From the IMG/VR virus record IMGVR_UViG_3300021090_000686, positions 1-44,897 of that record: 44,897 bases of DNA, one strand, 5' to 3'. The translations under genes were made by a program, and so were the position numbers. Each line of letters opens with the position of its first letter. The stretch's first letter is position 1. The DNA comes from a virus. The notes beneath the pieces were generated by a model. It saw only the letters and a program-made list of their open reading frames with translations. It was not told the origin of the DNA and made no database searches. Below are positions 30,703 to 39,420 of the stretch, one piece after another.

Positions 30703-30846
30703 ATGAGCAAGCCCAAGACCCCGCCGCCGGCGACCGACCCGCGCGCCGGCGCGCAGCGCCGCACCCTGATCACCACGCCGGCACCGTCGCCGGAAGCCCC
30801 GCAACCCTCCCCGGCGCAGACAGCCGATCCCGAAGAAAAGGAGTAG
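30703..30846 (+). CDS. Small Pro/Ala-rich protein before tail tube
   Basis: 47 residues behind a strong AAGGAGG site: MSKPKTPPPATDPRAGAQRR, then Pro/Ser/Ala-rich with an acidic end. Disordered by composition. Conserved position between tail terminator and tail tube suggests a real gene; role unknown. Confidence 0.65.
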   Translation: MSKPKTPPPATDPRAGAQRRTLITTPAPSPEAPQPSPAQTADPEEKE

Positions 30847-30849
30847 CCC

Positions 30850-31782
30850 ATGCTCGACAAGCGCAGCGTGATGCTCGCGAAGGACGAAACCACCTACGGC
30901 ACCAGCTCGGCGCCGGTCGCCGGCACCGACGCGATCCTCATCGAGGACCTGGCGTGGTCCTTCGCCAACGCGCGCATGCACCAGCAGAAGCCCATGCGCG
31001 CGAGCCTGGGGCTGCTCAAGCCCATCTATGCCGGCTCGCTGCTGGCGATCTCCGGGAAGTGCGAGATCAAGGGCGCGGGCGCGGCGGGCACGCCGCCTGA
31101 GATCGCGCCGCTGCTGCGCGCGAGCGGCTGGGCGGAGACCATCTCCAGCGGCACCTCGGTCACCTACAAGCCGAGCTCGACGCAGACGGCGCACAAGTCG
31201 TCGACGATGTTCTTCTACGACGACGGGCTGCTCCTGCAGATGATCGGCGCCCGCGGCAAATGCACCTTCGACCTGCAGGTGGGCATGCCGGCGATGGCGG
31301 CCTTCGAGTTCACCGGCCACTTCGTGAGCGTGACCGATGTGTCGTTGCCAGCTGCCACCTATGACTCGGTGGTGCCGCCGATCCTGGTGTCGGTGCCGTT
31401 CACCGTGGACAGCTACGCCGCGATCATCTCCAAGCTCGCGTTCGACATGGGCATCGAGCTCTCGATCCCGGAGAACATCGCCGCGGCCGATGGCTATGGC
31501 GAGGTCCAGATCACCGGGCGTAACCCGACCGGCTCCTTCAACCCGCAGCGCGTGACGGTGGCGACGAAGAACTTCATCAGCCAGTGGCAGACCGGCGCGG
31601 CGATGGCCCTGGCCACGGGCGTGATCGGGGGCAGCGCTGGCAACCGCCTCTCGGTGAGCATGCCGGCGATCACCTATTCCGAGGCGGCACGCGGCAATCA
31701 GAACAACGTCGGCACCTACGAGATGAAGTTCGCGGCGGCCGAATCCTCTGGCGACGACGAAGTCTCGCTGGTGTTCACCTGA
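30850..31782 (+). CDS. Major tail tube protein
   Basis: 310 residues. Start pattern LDKRSVMLAKDETTYGTSSA and KPMRASLGLLKPIYAGSLLA; later FEFTGHFVSVTD, LAFDMGIELSIPENI, VTVATKNFISQWQTGAAMAL. These match the siphophage tail tube family that polymerises around the tape measure. It is followed by the G/GT chaperone genes, as expected. Confidence 0.82.
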   Translation: MLDKRSVMLAKDETTYGTSSAPVAGTDAILIEDLAWSFANARMHQQKPMRASLGLLKPIYAGSLLAISGKCEIKGAGAAGTPPEIAPLLRASGWAETISSGTSVTYKPSSTQTAHKSSTMFFYDDGLLLQMIGARGKCTFDLQVGMPAMAAFEFTGHFVSVTDVSLPAATYDSVVPPILVSVPFTVDSYAAIISKLAFDMGIELSIPENIAAADGYGEVQITGRNPTGSFNPQRVTVATKNFISQWQTGAAMALATGVIGGSAGNRLSVSMPAITYSEAARGNQNNVGTYEMKFAAAESSGDDEVSLVFT

Positions 31783-31794
31783 GCGGAGGAGGCT

Positions 31795-32151
31795 GTGGCA
31801 ATCAAGGCACTCAATCCGGTCGCGCCGCGGTGGTACACGCCGCACGCCGAGGAAGGGCAGGAGAACCCGACCCGTTTCAAGATCCGCGGGCTGAACGGCA
31901 CCGAGCAGGGCTATGTGTGGCCAGAGCTCAGGGTGGACGACGAGCTGAAGACGGTCACCGGTATGAGCGGCAAAGGGCTCGAATTGGCGCTGCGGTACGG
32001 CCTGGTGGACTGGGAGAACTTCGAAAACGACCAGGGCGCCGTGGCGTTCTCGCCGCAGAACTTCCCGCTGGTCGACTACGCGCTGCGCGTCGAGCTCGCC
32101 ATGTGCATCGTGGCGGCGAGTTACGTGATGCCGGAGGAAAAAAAAACCTGA
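31795..32151 (+). CDS. Tail assembly chaperone, G-like short form
   Basis: 118 residues from GTG 31795, behind GGAGGAGGCT. MAIKALNPVAPRWYTPHAEE, RFKIRGLNGTEQGYVWPEL, GLELALRYGLVDWENFEND, LVDYALRVELAMCIVAASYV. It ends in a run of nine A bases giving KKT and a stop. In lambda-like phages the G protein coats the tape measure, and a fraction of ribosomes slip back to make the GT fusion. Confidence 0.8.
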   Translation: MAIKALNPVAPRWYTPHAEEGQENPTRFKIRGLNGTEQGYVWPELRVDDELKTVTGMSGKGLELALRYGLVDWENFENDQGAVAFSPQNFPLVDYALRVELAMCIVAASYVMPEEKKT

Positions 32152-32507
32152 TCATCGCCCTGGAGGTCGAATGGAACGCCGACCTCTTCCAGTGCGCGAC
32201 CTGCAGCTGGGGCCGGCATTGTGACGATGCCAACCCGGCGCCGTTCGCGAAGTGGGCGATCGTGGGTGTGATCGAGAGCCGCACCTGCCTCCTGCCGATG
32301 ATCACGCCGCAGTCGCGCTTCTTCATGCGGATGTACCGGCACTACAAGGAGCGGATCCTGCCCTTCGGCGGCGGCCTGCTGGACCAGCCGCACCTCTACG
32401 CCGAGGCCATGGAGATCCTTTCCTCGCGCGAGTCGGTGCTGCGCGCTGAGTACGCCGAGCGCCAGCGCCGCCAGGGCGCGCGCGGGGTTCACCCGGGAGA
32501 CGTGTAG
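31795..32507 (+). CDS. Tail assembly chaperone, GT-like frameshift product
   Basis: A -1 slip in A-AAA-AAA (32139-32145) joins the G-like protein to the next frame, giving about 237 residues. The T part starts NLIIALEVEWNADLFQC and has a cysteine/histidine cluster (CATCSWGRHC) and a helical C-terminus. The T frame has no start of its own and ends at TAG directly before the tape-measure ATG. This matches the lambda G/GT arrangement. Confidence 0.82.
32139..32145 (+). promoter_or_regulatory. Programmed -1 frameshift site
   Basis: Slippery heptamer A-AAA-AAA inside nine A bases (32138-32146), 3 bases before the zero-frame stop. It fits X-XXY-YYZ in the G frame. Confidence 0.85.
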
Positions 32508-34514
32508 ATGTCCACCGAAAACGTTTCCTTCGTCCTGGGGGCCGTCGATCAGACCAAGGCCGCCTTCGGCAGCGTGCGCGGCTCGCTCAATGGCCTGGGC
32601 GAGCAGGTGGTATCGGTGCGCGGCATCGTCGGCACCCTTACCGCGGCGCTGGGGGTGGGGGCGTTCGGCGCCGGCATCAAGTCGGCCTCCGAGGCGGCGG
32701 ACGCGGCCGCGAAGATGGGCGATCGCTTCGGCATCGCCACCGAGAAGCTCATCGGCATGCAGCACGCCGGCAACCTGGCCGGCCTGAGCAACGAAGGCCT
32801 GACCGCTGCGCTGCGCGCGCAGGCGAAGTCGGTGACCGATGCCGCGCGCGGCAGCGAGGAGGCGGCGAAAGCCTACGGGCTGCTAGGCATCAAGGCGGAC
32901 GAGTTCATCAAGCTGCCGATGGACCGGCAATTCTCGATGATCGTGGACAAGCTCGGCCAGGTGGAGAACGTCACCCTGCGCAACGCGCTCGCGCAGGAGG
33001 TCCTGGGCAAGGGCGCCGGCGAGGTCATGGGGATCGTGGCCGACGGGTCGGAAGCCTTCGCCAAGGCCGCCGAGGATGCCCAGGCGTGGGGCCTAGCGAT
33101 CAACCGCGTGGACGCGGCGAAGCTCGAGATGGCGAACGACGCGCTCACCAGGGCGCAGGCGGCCGCGAAGGGCCTGTTCACCACCATCGCGATCTACGTC
33201 GCCCCGGCGGTGAAGGCGCTGGCGGATTTCTTCGCGGACAGCTCGAAGGAGGCGGGCGGTTTCAAGCAGCAGGCGGGCGAGGCGGCCGAGGTGGTGATCA
33301 CCGGCATCGGCTACGCGGCCAACGTGGTGCAGGGACTGCGCTTCGCCTACGTGGGCCTCAAGTTCGTGGTGGCGGAGTTCATCCGCATCGCCGCCGAGGG
33401 GTTTGCCTGGCTCGCCGAAAAGGCGCAGACCTTCGGCAGCGTGCTCAAGTTCCTGCCCGGGCCGCTCGGCCTGGCGGGCAGGATGCTCGGAGCTGTGGTC
33501 GCCTCCGGGCGCAAGGAGTTCGAGCTCTTCGCCGAATCGGCCACCGAGAACTCGGCGCGCATCAAGGCCGAACTCGACTCGATCGCGCTCGACGGCCTGC
33601 CCAAGGACAAGATCATCGAGAAGGTGCGCGAGATCCGCGCGCTGATGCAGACCGAGGCCGAGGAGATCGCCCGCCGGCGCCAGGAGATGATGGGCGGCGA
33701 GGGCGGCGAGATCGAGCAGGACAAGGCGCCAGAGAAGAAGGCGCAGAAGGACACCTGGCGGGAGAGGCTCGCGCAGCAGCTCGAGCGGTTGCGCGAAGAG
33801 AACATGACCGAGCTTCAGCTTCTCGACGAGAAGCTGATGGAGAAGAACCTGCTCCTGCAGAACGCCCTCGAGGCGGGCTTGCTGACCGAGGAAGCGGCGG
33901 CTGCGCAGAGCGCGTTGATCCAGAAGAAATACGCCGAGGCGAAAACCAAGATCGAGGACGAGGAGACGAAGAAGCGCTACGGCATCGCGCAGGTCTACCG
34001 CCAGCTCGACCTTTCTTCGGCGGGCGCGTTTTTCGGCGCGATGTCCGGGCTGATGAACTCGAAGTCGCGCGCGATGTTCAATATCGGCAAGGCGGCGGCG
34101 ATCAGCGAGACCGTGATCCAGACTTACACGGCGGCGCAAGGCGCCTATGCGGCCTTGGCGAAGATCCCGTACATAGGACCGGCCCTGGGCATCGCGGCGG
34201 CGGCGGCCGCGGTGGTCTCCGGCATGGCGCGCGTGCAGCAGATCCGCTCGATGCAATTCGGCGGCGGGGCAGTGGCCTCGGCTACGTTCAGCGCGAGCCC
34301 GACCACCGGCGTGCCGACGGCGCCGATCAGCCCGCTGTCTGCTCCAGCGGAATCGCTGCGTCAACAACAGGACATCCAGCCGCAGCGCGGCCCTGACACC
34401 ATCATCAACGTTCACGGCGACGACATTTTTAGCGGACGCACACTGGCGAAGCTGGCGGAGAAGTTTAATGAGTTCACGCGCGACGGCGGGCGCGTGGTGG
34501 TGGTGCAGTCGTGA
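32508..34514 (+). CDS. Tape measure protein
   Basis: 668 residues, starting at the base after the T stop. N-terminal coil (FVLGAVDQTKAAFGSVRGSL), Ala/Gly-rich hydrophobic segments, PAVKALADFFADSSKEAGGF, a long charged coiled coil (about 375-500: RERLAQQLERLREENMTELQ), and the late segment SKSRAMFNIGKAAAISETVI typical of this family. At about 1.5 angstroms per residue it predicts a tail near 100 nm. The Ala-rich membrane-like parts may help form the DNA channel. Confidence 0.9.
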   Translation: MSTENVSFVLGAVDQTKAAFGSVRGSLNGLGEQVVSVRGIVGTLTAALGVGAFGAGIKSASEAADAAAKMGDRFGIATEKLIGMQHAGNLAGLSNEGLTAALRAQAKSVTDAARGSEEAAKAYGLLGIKADEFIKLPMDRQFSMIVDKLGQVENVTLRNALAQEVLGKGAGEVMGIVADGSEAFAKAAEDAQAWGLAINRVDAAKLEMANDALTRAQAAAKGLFTTIAIYVAPAVKALADFFADSSKEAGGFKQQAGEAAEVVITGIGYAANVVQGLRFAYVGLKFVVAEFIRIAAEGFAWLAEKAQTFGSVLKFLPGPLGLAGRMLGAVVASGRKEFELFAESATENSARIKAELDSIALDGLPKDKIIEKVREIRALMQTEAEEIARRRQEMMGGEGGEIEQDKAPEKKAQKDTWRERLAQQLERLREENMTELQLLDEKLMEKNLLLQNALEAGLLTEEAAAAQSALIQKKYAEAKTKIEDEETKKRYGIAQVYRQLDLSSAGAFFGAMSGLMNSKSRAMFNIGKAAAISETVIQTYTAAQGAYAALAKIPYIGPALGIAAAAAAVVSGMARVQQIRSMQFGGGAVASATFSASPTTGVPTAPISPLSAPAESLRQQQDIQPQRGPDTIINVHGDDIFSGRTLAKLAEKFNEFTRDGGRVVVVQS

Positions 34515-35326
34515 TCGTCTACACCTCGCCATTTCTGCTTGCCGCGGCGGCGGCAGGGCAACCGCTCACGAACTCCCGCATCGGGTGGCATACCTGGCTG
34601 CGCGATCTCGCGCCCTCGGCGGTCACAGTGAGCGGCGAGACCGAAGATGGTCCGAAAGACATGCCGTTGCGGCCGGACACCGCCACCTACTGGCGGCCGC
34701 CCGCGCTGCCGGCGACCTACGTCGCGGATCTTGGCCAGACGCGCGACGTGGACTATGGAGGCCTCGTGGGCTCGCTCGGCTCGTCGCGCGCCTCGGTGCT
34801 GATGGAGACCAGCATCGACGACGGCGCGTGGACTGCGCTCGGCCAGGAGGCGCTGCCGGCCAATGATGCGCCGCTCCTCTTCCTCGACAGCTCGCGCCAG
34901 GCGCGCAAGGTTCGCTGGACGTTCAAGGGCGCCGGTGCGGTGCCGCGCATCTCGGTGGTCTATGCCGGCGAGATCCTCGCGATGCCCGTTCCTCCCGACG
35001 CGCCGTACACCCCGCTTAACCTCTCGCGCGAGACGGTGCTCATGCAGACCCTGTCGCGCGGCGGCCAGTTTCTCGGCCAGGAGATCCGGCGCATGGGCAT
35101 GAAGAGCAAGGCCTCTTTCTCTTTCCTCAACTCCAGCTGGGTCCGCGAGAACTTCGATCCATTCATGCAGGCCGCGCGGCGTTACCCGTACTTTTTTGCG
35201 TGGCAACCTGGAGTCTATCCACTCGAGGTCGGCTACGTGTGGACGGACAGGGACATCGTGCCAACGCAAACGAGCTTTGCCCTGATGAATGTGGACTGGG
35301 CCATGCAGGGCATCGGCCATGAGTAA
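34511..35326 (+). CDS. Tail protein after tape measure, distal-tail-like
   Basis: 271 residues from GTG 34511, overlapping the tape-measure stop (GTGA). IVYTSPFLLAAAAAGQPLTN, RIGWHTWLRDL, a carbohydrate-binding-like beta domain in the middle (SRASVLMETSIDDGAWTALG), and FFAWQPGVYPLEVGYVWTD at the end, a pattern like distal tail proteins that cap the tube. The family assignment rests on position and general look. Confidence 0.65.
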   Translation: MIVYTSPFLLAAAAAGQPLTNSRIGWHTWLRDLAPSAVTVSGETEDGPKDMPLRPDTATYWRPPALPATYVADLGQTRDVDYGGLVGSLGSSRASVLMETSIDDGAWTALGQEALPANDAPLLFLDSSRQARKVRWTFKGAGAVPRISVVYAGEILAMPVPPDAPYTPLNLSRETVLMQTLSRGGQFLGQEIRRMGMKSKASFSFLNSSWVRENFDPFMQAARRYPYFFAWQPGVYPLEVGYVWTDRDIVPTQTSFALMNVDWAMQGIGHE

Positions 35327-35341
35327 TCACTGGGAGTTTCG

Positions 35342-36142
35342 ATGATCACGAGCGAAGACGGCATCGTCGCCGGGCTGAAGCCTTGCGCGCGGTTCGTGAA
35401 AAACGCCTTCACCGGCGAGGCGGCGTGGCAGTGGCACAACCTGGGCATCGTGGCCGGCAATCCAGGCGTCTGGACGCTGGGCGCGCCCGGCATGGCCGGC
35501 GCGACGGTGGTGGCGAATGCCCTGGGCGGCGCGCTGCGCTTCGACAATCCCACCAGCGGCGAGGCGCGCCTGGCGAAGCTCGTTTCGGAGCTCGGCGCCA
35601 ACATCGCGGCGCTGATGGTGTACGACCTGCTCTGGTACCAGAGCGGCATCGCCGAGGCAACCACCACGGGGCAGACGATCAACTCGGTGGCGCTGCCAGC
35701 GCGCGACATCGCCGGCAGCGTGAACGGCGACGGCGTCGAGGCCTGGCTGCATTGCACAACCGTCAGCGGAAACGGCGGCGCGATCGCCAACACCACGCTC
35801 GGCTACACCAACCAGGCGGGCACCGCCGGCAGGAGCGCGGGGCTCGTCTACGACTGGCCGGCCTCCGCGGTGGCCGGGACGATGGTGCCCTTCGGCCTGC
35901 AGGGCTCGGACCGCGGCGTGCGCAGCATCGAGACGGTGACGCTGGGCACCTCCTACGTCAGCGGCCAGGTGGAGCTCGTCATGCTGCGGCCGATCGCCAC
36001 GATCCACGGCAGCGACCTGCACGACTGGGCGCGGCTCGGGTTGCCGCGGTGCTTCGACGACAGCGCGCTCTACCTCGCGGCACTGCTCTCCGGCACGGCG
36101 GCGGGGGTGAGCAACGGCGAGGCCAACTTCGCGCACGGCTGA
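35342..36142 (+). CDS. Tail tip-associated protein, unknown
   Basis: 266 residues, ATG 35342 behind GGGAGTTTCG. Beta-rich with repeated short turns: MITSEDGIVAGLKPCARFVK, AAWQWHNLGIVAGN, ANIAALMVYDLLWYQSGIAE, AGLVYDWPASAVAG, VELVMLRPIATIHGSDLHDW. Looks like a jelly-roll virion protein. No family name recalled with confidence; it stands between the distal-tail-like protein and the hub. Confidence 0.6.
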   Translation: MITSEDGIVAGLKPCARFVKNAFTGEAAWQWHNLGIVAGNPGVWTLGAPGMAGATVVANALGGALRFDNPTSGEARLAKLVSELGANIAALMVYDLLWYQSGIAEATTTGQTINSVALPARDIAGSVNGDGVEAWLHCTTVSGNGGAIANTTLGYTNQAGTAGRSAGLVYDWPASAVAGTMVPFGLQGSDRGVRSIETVTLGTSYVSGQVELVMLRPIATIHGSDLHDWARLGLPRCFDDSALYLAALLSGTAAGVSNGEANFAHG

Positions 36143-36148
36143 GTCCCC

Positions 36149-38560
36149 ATGAAATGGGGCGATGAAACGATCTTCTTCCTGGAGATCGACCAGCCATTTT
36201 GCGTACTCACCTGGGGCGAGACGACCGCCGCCGGAACATGCCCGGCAGTGCTTGGTGTGGATGCGCAACGCAAGTGCTTTCAGAGCAGATTTACGTGTCC
36301 GGTTCCAGCGTCATATAACCCTGCCACGCTGACGCTGCGCTTCGGGCGGCCGCAGCTGGACATGCTGCAATACGGCAACGTGGTGCCCTCGGTCGAGAGC
36401 TACAGCATCACACCGATGGCGATCAACCTCGGCGGCATGGACGAGAACGTGTCCGCGTTCGGGCGGCGCGAGACCGTCAACGTGACGCTCTCGGATCACC
36501 AGTGGGATGACCACCTGGTGGACAAGTACCGGCTCGAGCGCTCGTTCGTGCCCGGGCAGCGCACGCAGACCTTCTCGCCGCGCATGTTCCGCCGGCCGTT
36601 CGGCGCGCCGGCGATCGCGCGGCGCGAGTTCTTCGGCTACAACGAGGCCACGCTCGAGCCTTACGTGCGCGGCACGTTCTGGGGCAAGTGGCTGGCGCGC
36701 AACCCCTACCACCAGGGCAGCTATCGCGCGCGGATCCGCATGGGCACGTTGGGTCAGGCGATCGACGACATGCGCGTGCGGCACTACGTGGTGGACCGCA
36801 TCGAGGGCCCGACGGACGGACAGGTGCGGGTGGTGCTGAAGGACCTGTTCTCGCTGGTGGAGGCGAGGAAGGCGGTCATGCCGCGCGCCTCGCTCGGCGA
36901 ACTGTCGGCGGACCTCACCGGGTCGCCGGGGACGTTCACGCTATCGCCGGCCGGGATCGGGAACACGGCGGATGCGCAGGGCGGCTACGCTTCTATCACG
37001 GCCGTGGCCGGGCACGTCGCGATCGGCGACGAGGTGATCGAGGTGACGCGCTCGGGCGACGTGTGCACGGTCGTCACGCGCGGCGCGTTCAATACCACGC
37101 CGGCGGACCACAAGCAGGAGGATCTGGTCCAGATCGTGGTGTCCGAGGTCGCCCAGCTGGTGCACGACATCATCTACCGGGCGCTGACGAACTTCGGCGG
37201 GATCGCCGCGGCGCAGATCAATAAGCCCCTGTGGGACATCCGGGCGGCGGGATTGACGGAGCTCTATACCGCTCGGATCACCAAGCCGACGCCGGTGAAC
37301 GAGCTGGTCGGCGAGCTCATGCTGCAGTCTGGGTGCACGGTCTGGCCGGACCCGAGCACCGGGATGATCGAGTTTCGCGCACTGCAGGCCGGCGTGGTGA
37401 GCCCGGTGGTGAACGACGATGCCTGGATCGCCGAGGGGCGATCGCTCTCCACCAGGCGGCAGGACGCAAAGCGCGTCTCGCAGGCGTGGGTGTACTACGG
37501 GCAGATCAAGCCGAACGAGAACCTCGACGAGAAACGCAATTACCACTCCCGCGCGGTGACGCCGGACCTGCGCGAGGTATATGAATCAGAGCAGATTCGC
37601 GACGTCTTCAGCCGCTGGATTCCACAGTTCGGGCGGCAGTCGGCCCAGCGCTGCGGCGAGCGCCTGATTGCCATGTTCCAGGATCCGCCGCTCGAAGCGA
37701 CGATTCCGCTGCATGCGAGCCGCGATAGGCAATTGAATCTGGCGCAGTATTTTTCGCTGCAGACGGCGGAGGTGCAGGACGACGTGGGGGCGCAGAAGCT
37801 GGTAACGATGGCGCCGGTGGAAGTCGAGACAGGAGAGAGCGACCTAGAGGTTAAGGCGCAGCAGGTGACGTTCGCGACGCTGACGATCAGTGGCACGCGC
37901 ACGATCTACATCGAGAACGACTCTTTCAACCTCACCCTGCGGGCGATTCACGACTCGCTCTACGCGGCACCGACGGGAAGCGAGGTCATCGAGTTCATTG
38001 TTTTGGAGGGCGTGACCGACGGATCGACTTCCACCGCAAACCCAGCAATGGACACCGGCGAATGGCCTGCGATGGCTACGAAGCCGAAGATCATAATCAC
38101 TGGAAAAATTCAAGGGAAAGGCGGGAAAGGCGGAAACTCCTGGAACACTTTGCACCCAGGCGAAAATGGCTTCCCTGGCGGTACGGCGCTTAAGGTCAGG
38201 GCGCCTTTCGAGGTGGGCGGGACCGGGAAATTATGGAGCGGCGCCGGCGGCGGGGGCGGCGGGCATGCAAGTAATGTTTTTGGAGGTGGGGGCGGCGCCG
38301 GTGCTGGAGTGGATGGCGGTGATGGAGGACTTGGTGGGACTAGCCCTACTGCGGATGGTAGCCCAGGCACCGCAGATGCAGGAGGCGAAGGCGGCATACC
38401 TACGCAGCCCTTTCACGGCGGGCCCGGCGGCGGCCCAGGCTTGAACGGCTCTACAGGGGGAAGTGGTGAACTCTCCGGCGGGGCCTCCGGTTACTCCATC
38501 GACGGCATCGCATTTGTCACGTTGACGGGAACATTGGATATCCGCGGCCCGCAGGTGTGA
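36149..38560 (+). CDS. Central tail hub/tip protein with glycine-rich end
   Basis: 803 residues. The first 620 form a tail hub: GMDENVSAFGRRETVNVTLS, YVRGTFWGKWLARNPY, PTPVNELVGELMLQSGCTVW, WVYYGQIKPNENLDEKRNYH, RWIPQFGRQSAQRCGERLIA. After LTISGTRTIYIEN and a fibronectin-like stretch comes a glycine-rich region (about 650-790: GKIQGKGGKGGNSWN, GGGGGGHASN) ending FVTLTGTLDIRGPQV. Glycine-rich ends of this kind form polyglycine sandwiches in some phage adhesins and may recognise the receptor. Confidence 0.8.
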   Translation: MKWGDETIFFLEIDQPFCVLTWGETTAAGTCPAVLGVDAQRKCFQSRFTCPVPASYNPATLTLRFGRPQLDMLQYGNVVPSVESYSITPMAINLGGMDENVSAFGRRETVNVTLSDHQWDDHLVDKYRLERSFVPGQRTQTFSPRMFRRPFGAPAIARREFFGYNEATLEPYVRGTFWGKWLARNPYHQGSYRARIRMGTLGQAIDDMRVRHYVVDRIEGPTDGQVRVVLKDLFSLVEARKAVMPRASLGELSADLTGSPGTFTLSPAGIGNTADAQGGYASITAVAGHVAIGDEVIEVTRSGDVCTVVTRGAFNTTPADHKQEDLVQIVVSEVAQLVHDIIYRALTNFGGIAAAQINKPLWDIRAAGLTELYTARITKPTPVNELVGELMLQSGCTVWPDPSTGMIEFRALQAGVVSPVVNDDAWIAEGRSLSTRRQDAKRVSQAWVYYGQIKPNENLDEKRNYHSRAVTPDLREVYESEQIRDVFSRWIPQFGRQSAQRCGERLIAMFQDPPLEATIPLHASRDRQLNLAQYFSLQTAEVQDDVGAQKLVTMAPVEVETGESDLEVKAQQVTFATLTISGTRTIYIENDSFNLTLRAIHDSLYAAPTGSEVIEFIVLEGVTDGSTSTANPAMDTGEWPAMATKPKIIITGKIQGKGGKGGNSWNTLHPGENGFPGGTALKVRAPFEVGGTGKLWSGAGGGGGGHASNVFGGGGGAGAGVDGGDGGLGGTSPTADGSPGTADAGGEGGIPTQPFHGGPGGGPGLNGSTGGSGELSGGASGYSIDGIAFVTLTGTLDIRGPQV

Positions 38561-38561
38561 C

Positions 38562-39170
38562 CTAGAAGCGCTTCACGAGATCGACCGTGGCATTCACGAC
38601 GCGACGTTTGCCCATCGCATCGCCGTAAAGCTTCGCGGACGTGTCGAGCGCATCCACATGGACCCGCAAGCTCGCCTTATCCATGAAGCGATATTCCACG
38701 CCGGCACCGATACCCGCTAGCGTGTCGCTGCCCTTGGTCACGCTCGACGAGCCGGACACGAAAACGCCATTGTTCGTTGTTGTCGCCGCGGTGGCGCTCT
38801 CGCCGTGCAAGACGTAAAGATTCCCCGAGACGAATGCCGCCCAGCGCTCACCGTTCAGCGGATAGAAGAACCCTGAGAGTTTGAGACCATCCGCAGTCTG
38901 CGCAATGGCTGTGGTGGTGACGTTGGAACCGCTGGAAACGGTCAAGCCGTAATGCCCGAGCTGATCCGGCGAGTACCACGAAGCTCCAACCGCAAACCGG
39001 CGGCCGAAATCGAAACCTACGCCGAAAGCCGGGCTGAAGCCTCTGCCGGAGAACTCAGCTGGGATGTCCTGGGAGGCGCGTGAAACCGTTGTGCCGAGCG
39101 ACACGTACATCTGCGCCGCAGCGGGCGCGGCCAGGGCGAACATCAGTGCTGCGAGAAGTATGCGGATCAT
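38562..39170 (-). CDS. Exported outer-membrane-type beta-barrel protein (moron)
   Basis: 202 residues from ATG 39170, with AAAGGA six bases upstream; an ATG at 39176 lies too close to that site. Signal peptide MIRILLAALMFALAAPAAAQ, cleavage near AAA-Q. The mature part alternates as in eight-stranded barrels: MYVSLGTTVSRAS, FSPAFGVGFDFGRRFAVGAS, LKLSGFFYPLNGERWAAFVS, LAGIGAGVEYRFMDKASLRV, ending in Phe (VNATVDLVKRF). It resembles OmpW/OmpA-barrel surface proteins. Antisense to the surrounding tail genes with its own promoter, so probably made in the lysogen and able to alter the host surface. Confidence 0.78.
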   Translation of the reverse strand: MIRILLAALMFALAAPAAAQMYVSLGTTVSRASQDIPAEFSGRGFSPAFGVGFDFGRRFAVGASWYSPDQLGHYGLTVSSGSNVTTTAIAQTADGLKLSGFFYPLNGERWAAFVSGNLYVLHGESATAATTTNNGVFVSGSSSVTKGSDTLAGIGAGVEYRFMDKASLRVHVDALDTSAKLYGDAMGKRRVVNATVDLVKRF

Positions 39171-39172
39171 TT

Positions 39173-39346
39173 TCATTCCTTTCGTTGTTGAAGGTACTTG
39201 CAGGCCAGCTCCACCACCTTGGGCACCGCCTGCTCGCCGGATCGGTAGTACGCGATCTGGCGGCGGGAGAGGCCCAGTTCCCTTTCGGCGGCGTCGAGCG
39301 TGTAGTGCATGCGCTCCATCCATCGCCGGAATTGAATCGTGGTCAT
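39173..39346 (-). CDS. Small HTH regulator of the moron
   Basis: 57 residues from ATG 39346 (a GTG at 39370 would extend it into the operator). FRRWMERMHYTLDAAERELG and SRRQIAYYRSGEQAVPKVVE form an XRE/Cro-type helix-turn-helix. The stop overlaps the next ATG (ATGA at 39176-39173), so it is coupled to the barrel-protein gene. A perfect palindrome just upstream is the likely binding site for self-repression. Confidence 0.72.
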   Translation of the reverse strand: MTTIQFRRWMERMHYTLDAAERELGLSRRQIAYYRSGEQAVPKVVELACKYLQQRKE

Positions 39347-39353
39347 GCCAGCA

Positions 39354-39372
39354 CAGTGCAAGGATTGCACTG
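39354..39372 (-). promoter_or_regulatory. Moron operator: perfect 19-bp palindrome
   Basis: CAGTGCAAGGATTGCACTG: arms of 8 bp, 3-base centre, 7 bases before the HTH start. On the minus strand a consensus -35 TTGACA (39390-39385) lies 12 bases before it, so the palindrome covers the -10 and start region. Confidence 0.75.
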
Positions 39373-39420
39373 ATCGTCATTGGATGTCAAGCGCATCTGG
39401 AATCGAGATAGGAGAACGCC

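Noticed and set aside
36149-38560. Glycine-rich end as a collagen-like domain
   Set aside because: There is no sustained Gly-X-Y period; the spacing is irregular, better fitting a polyglycine-type adhesin.
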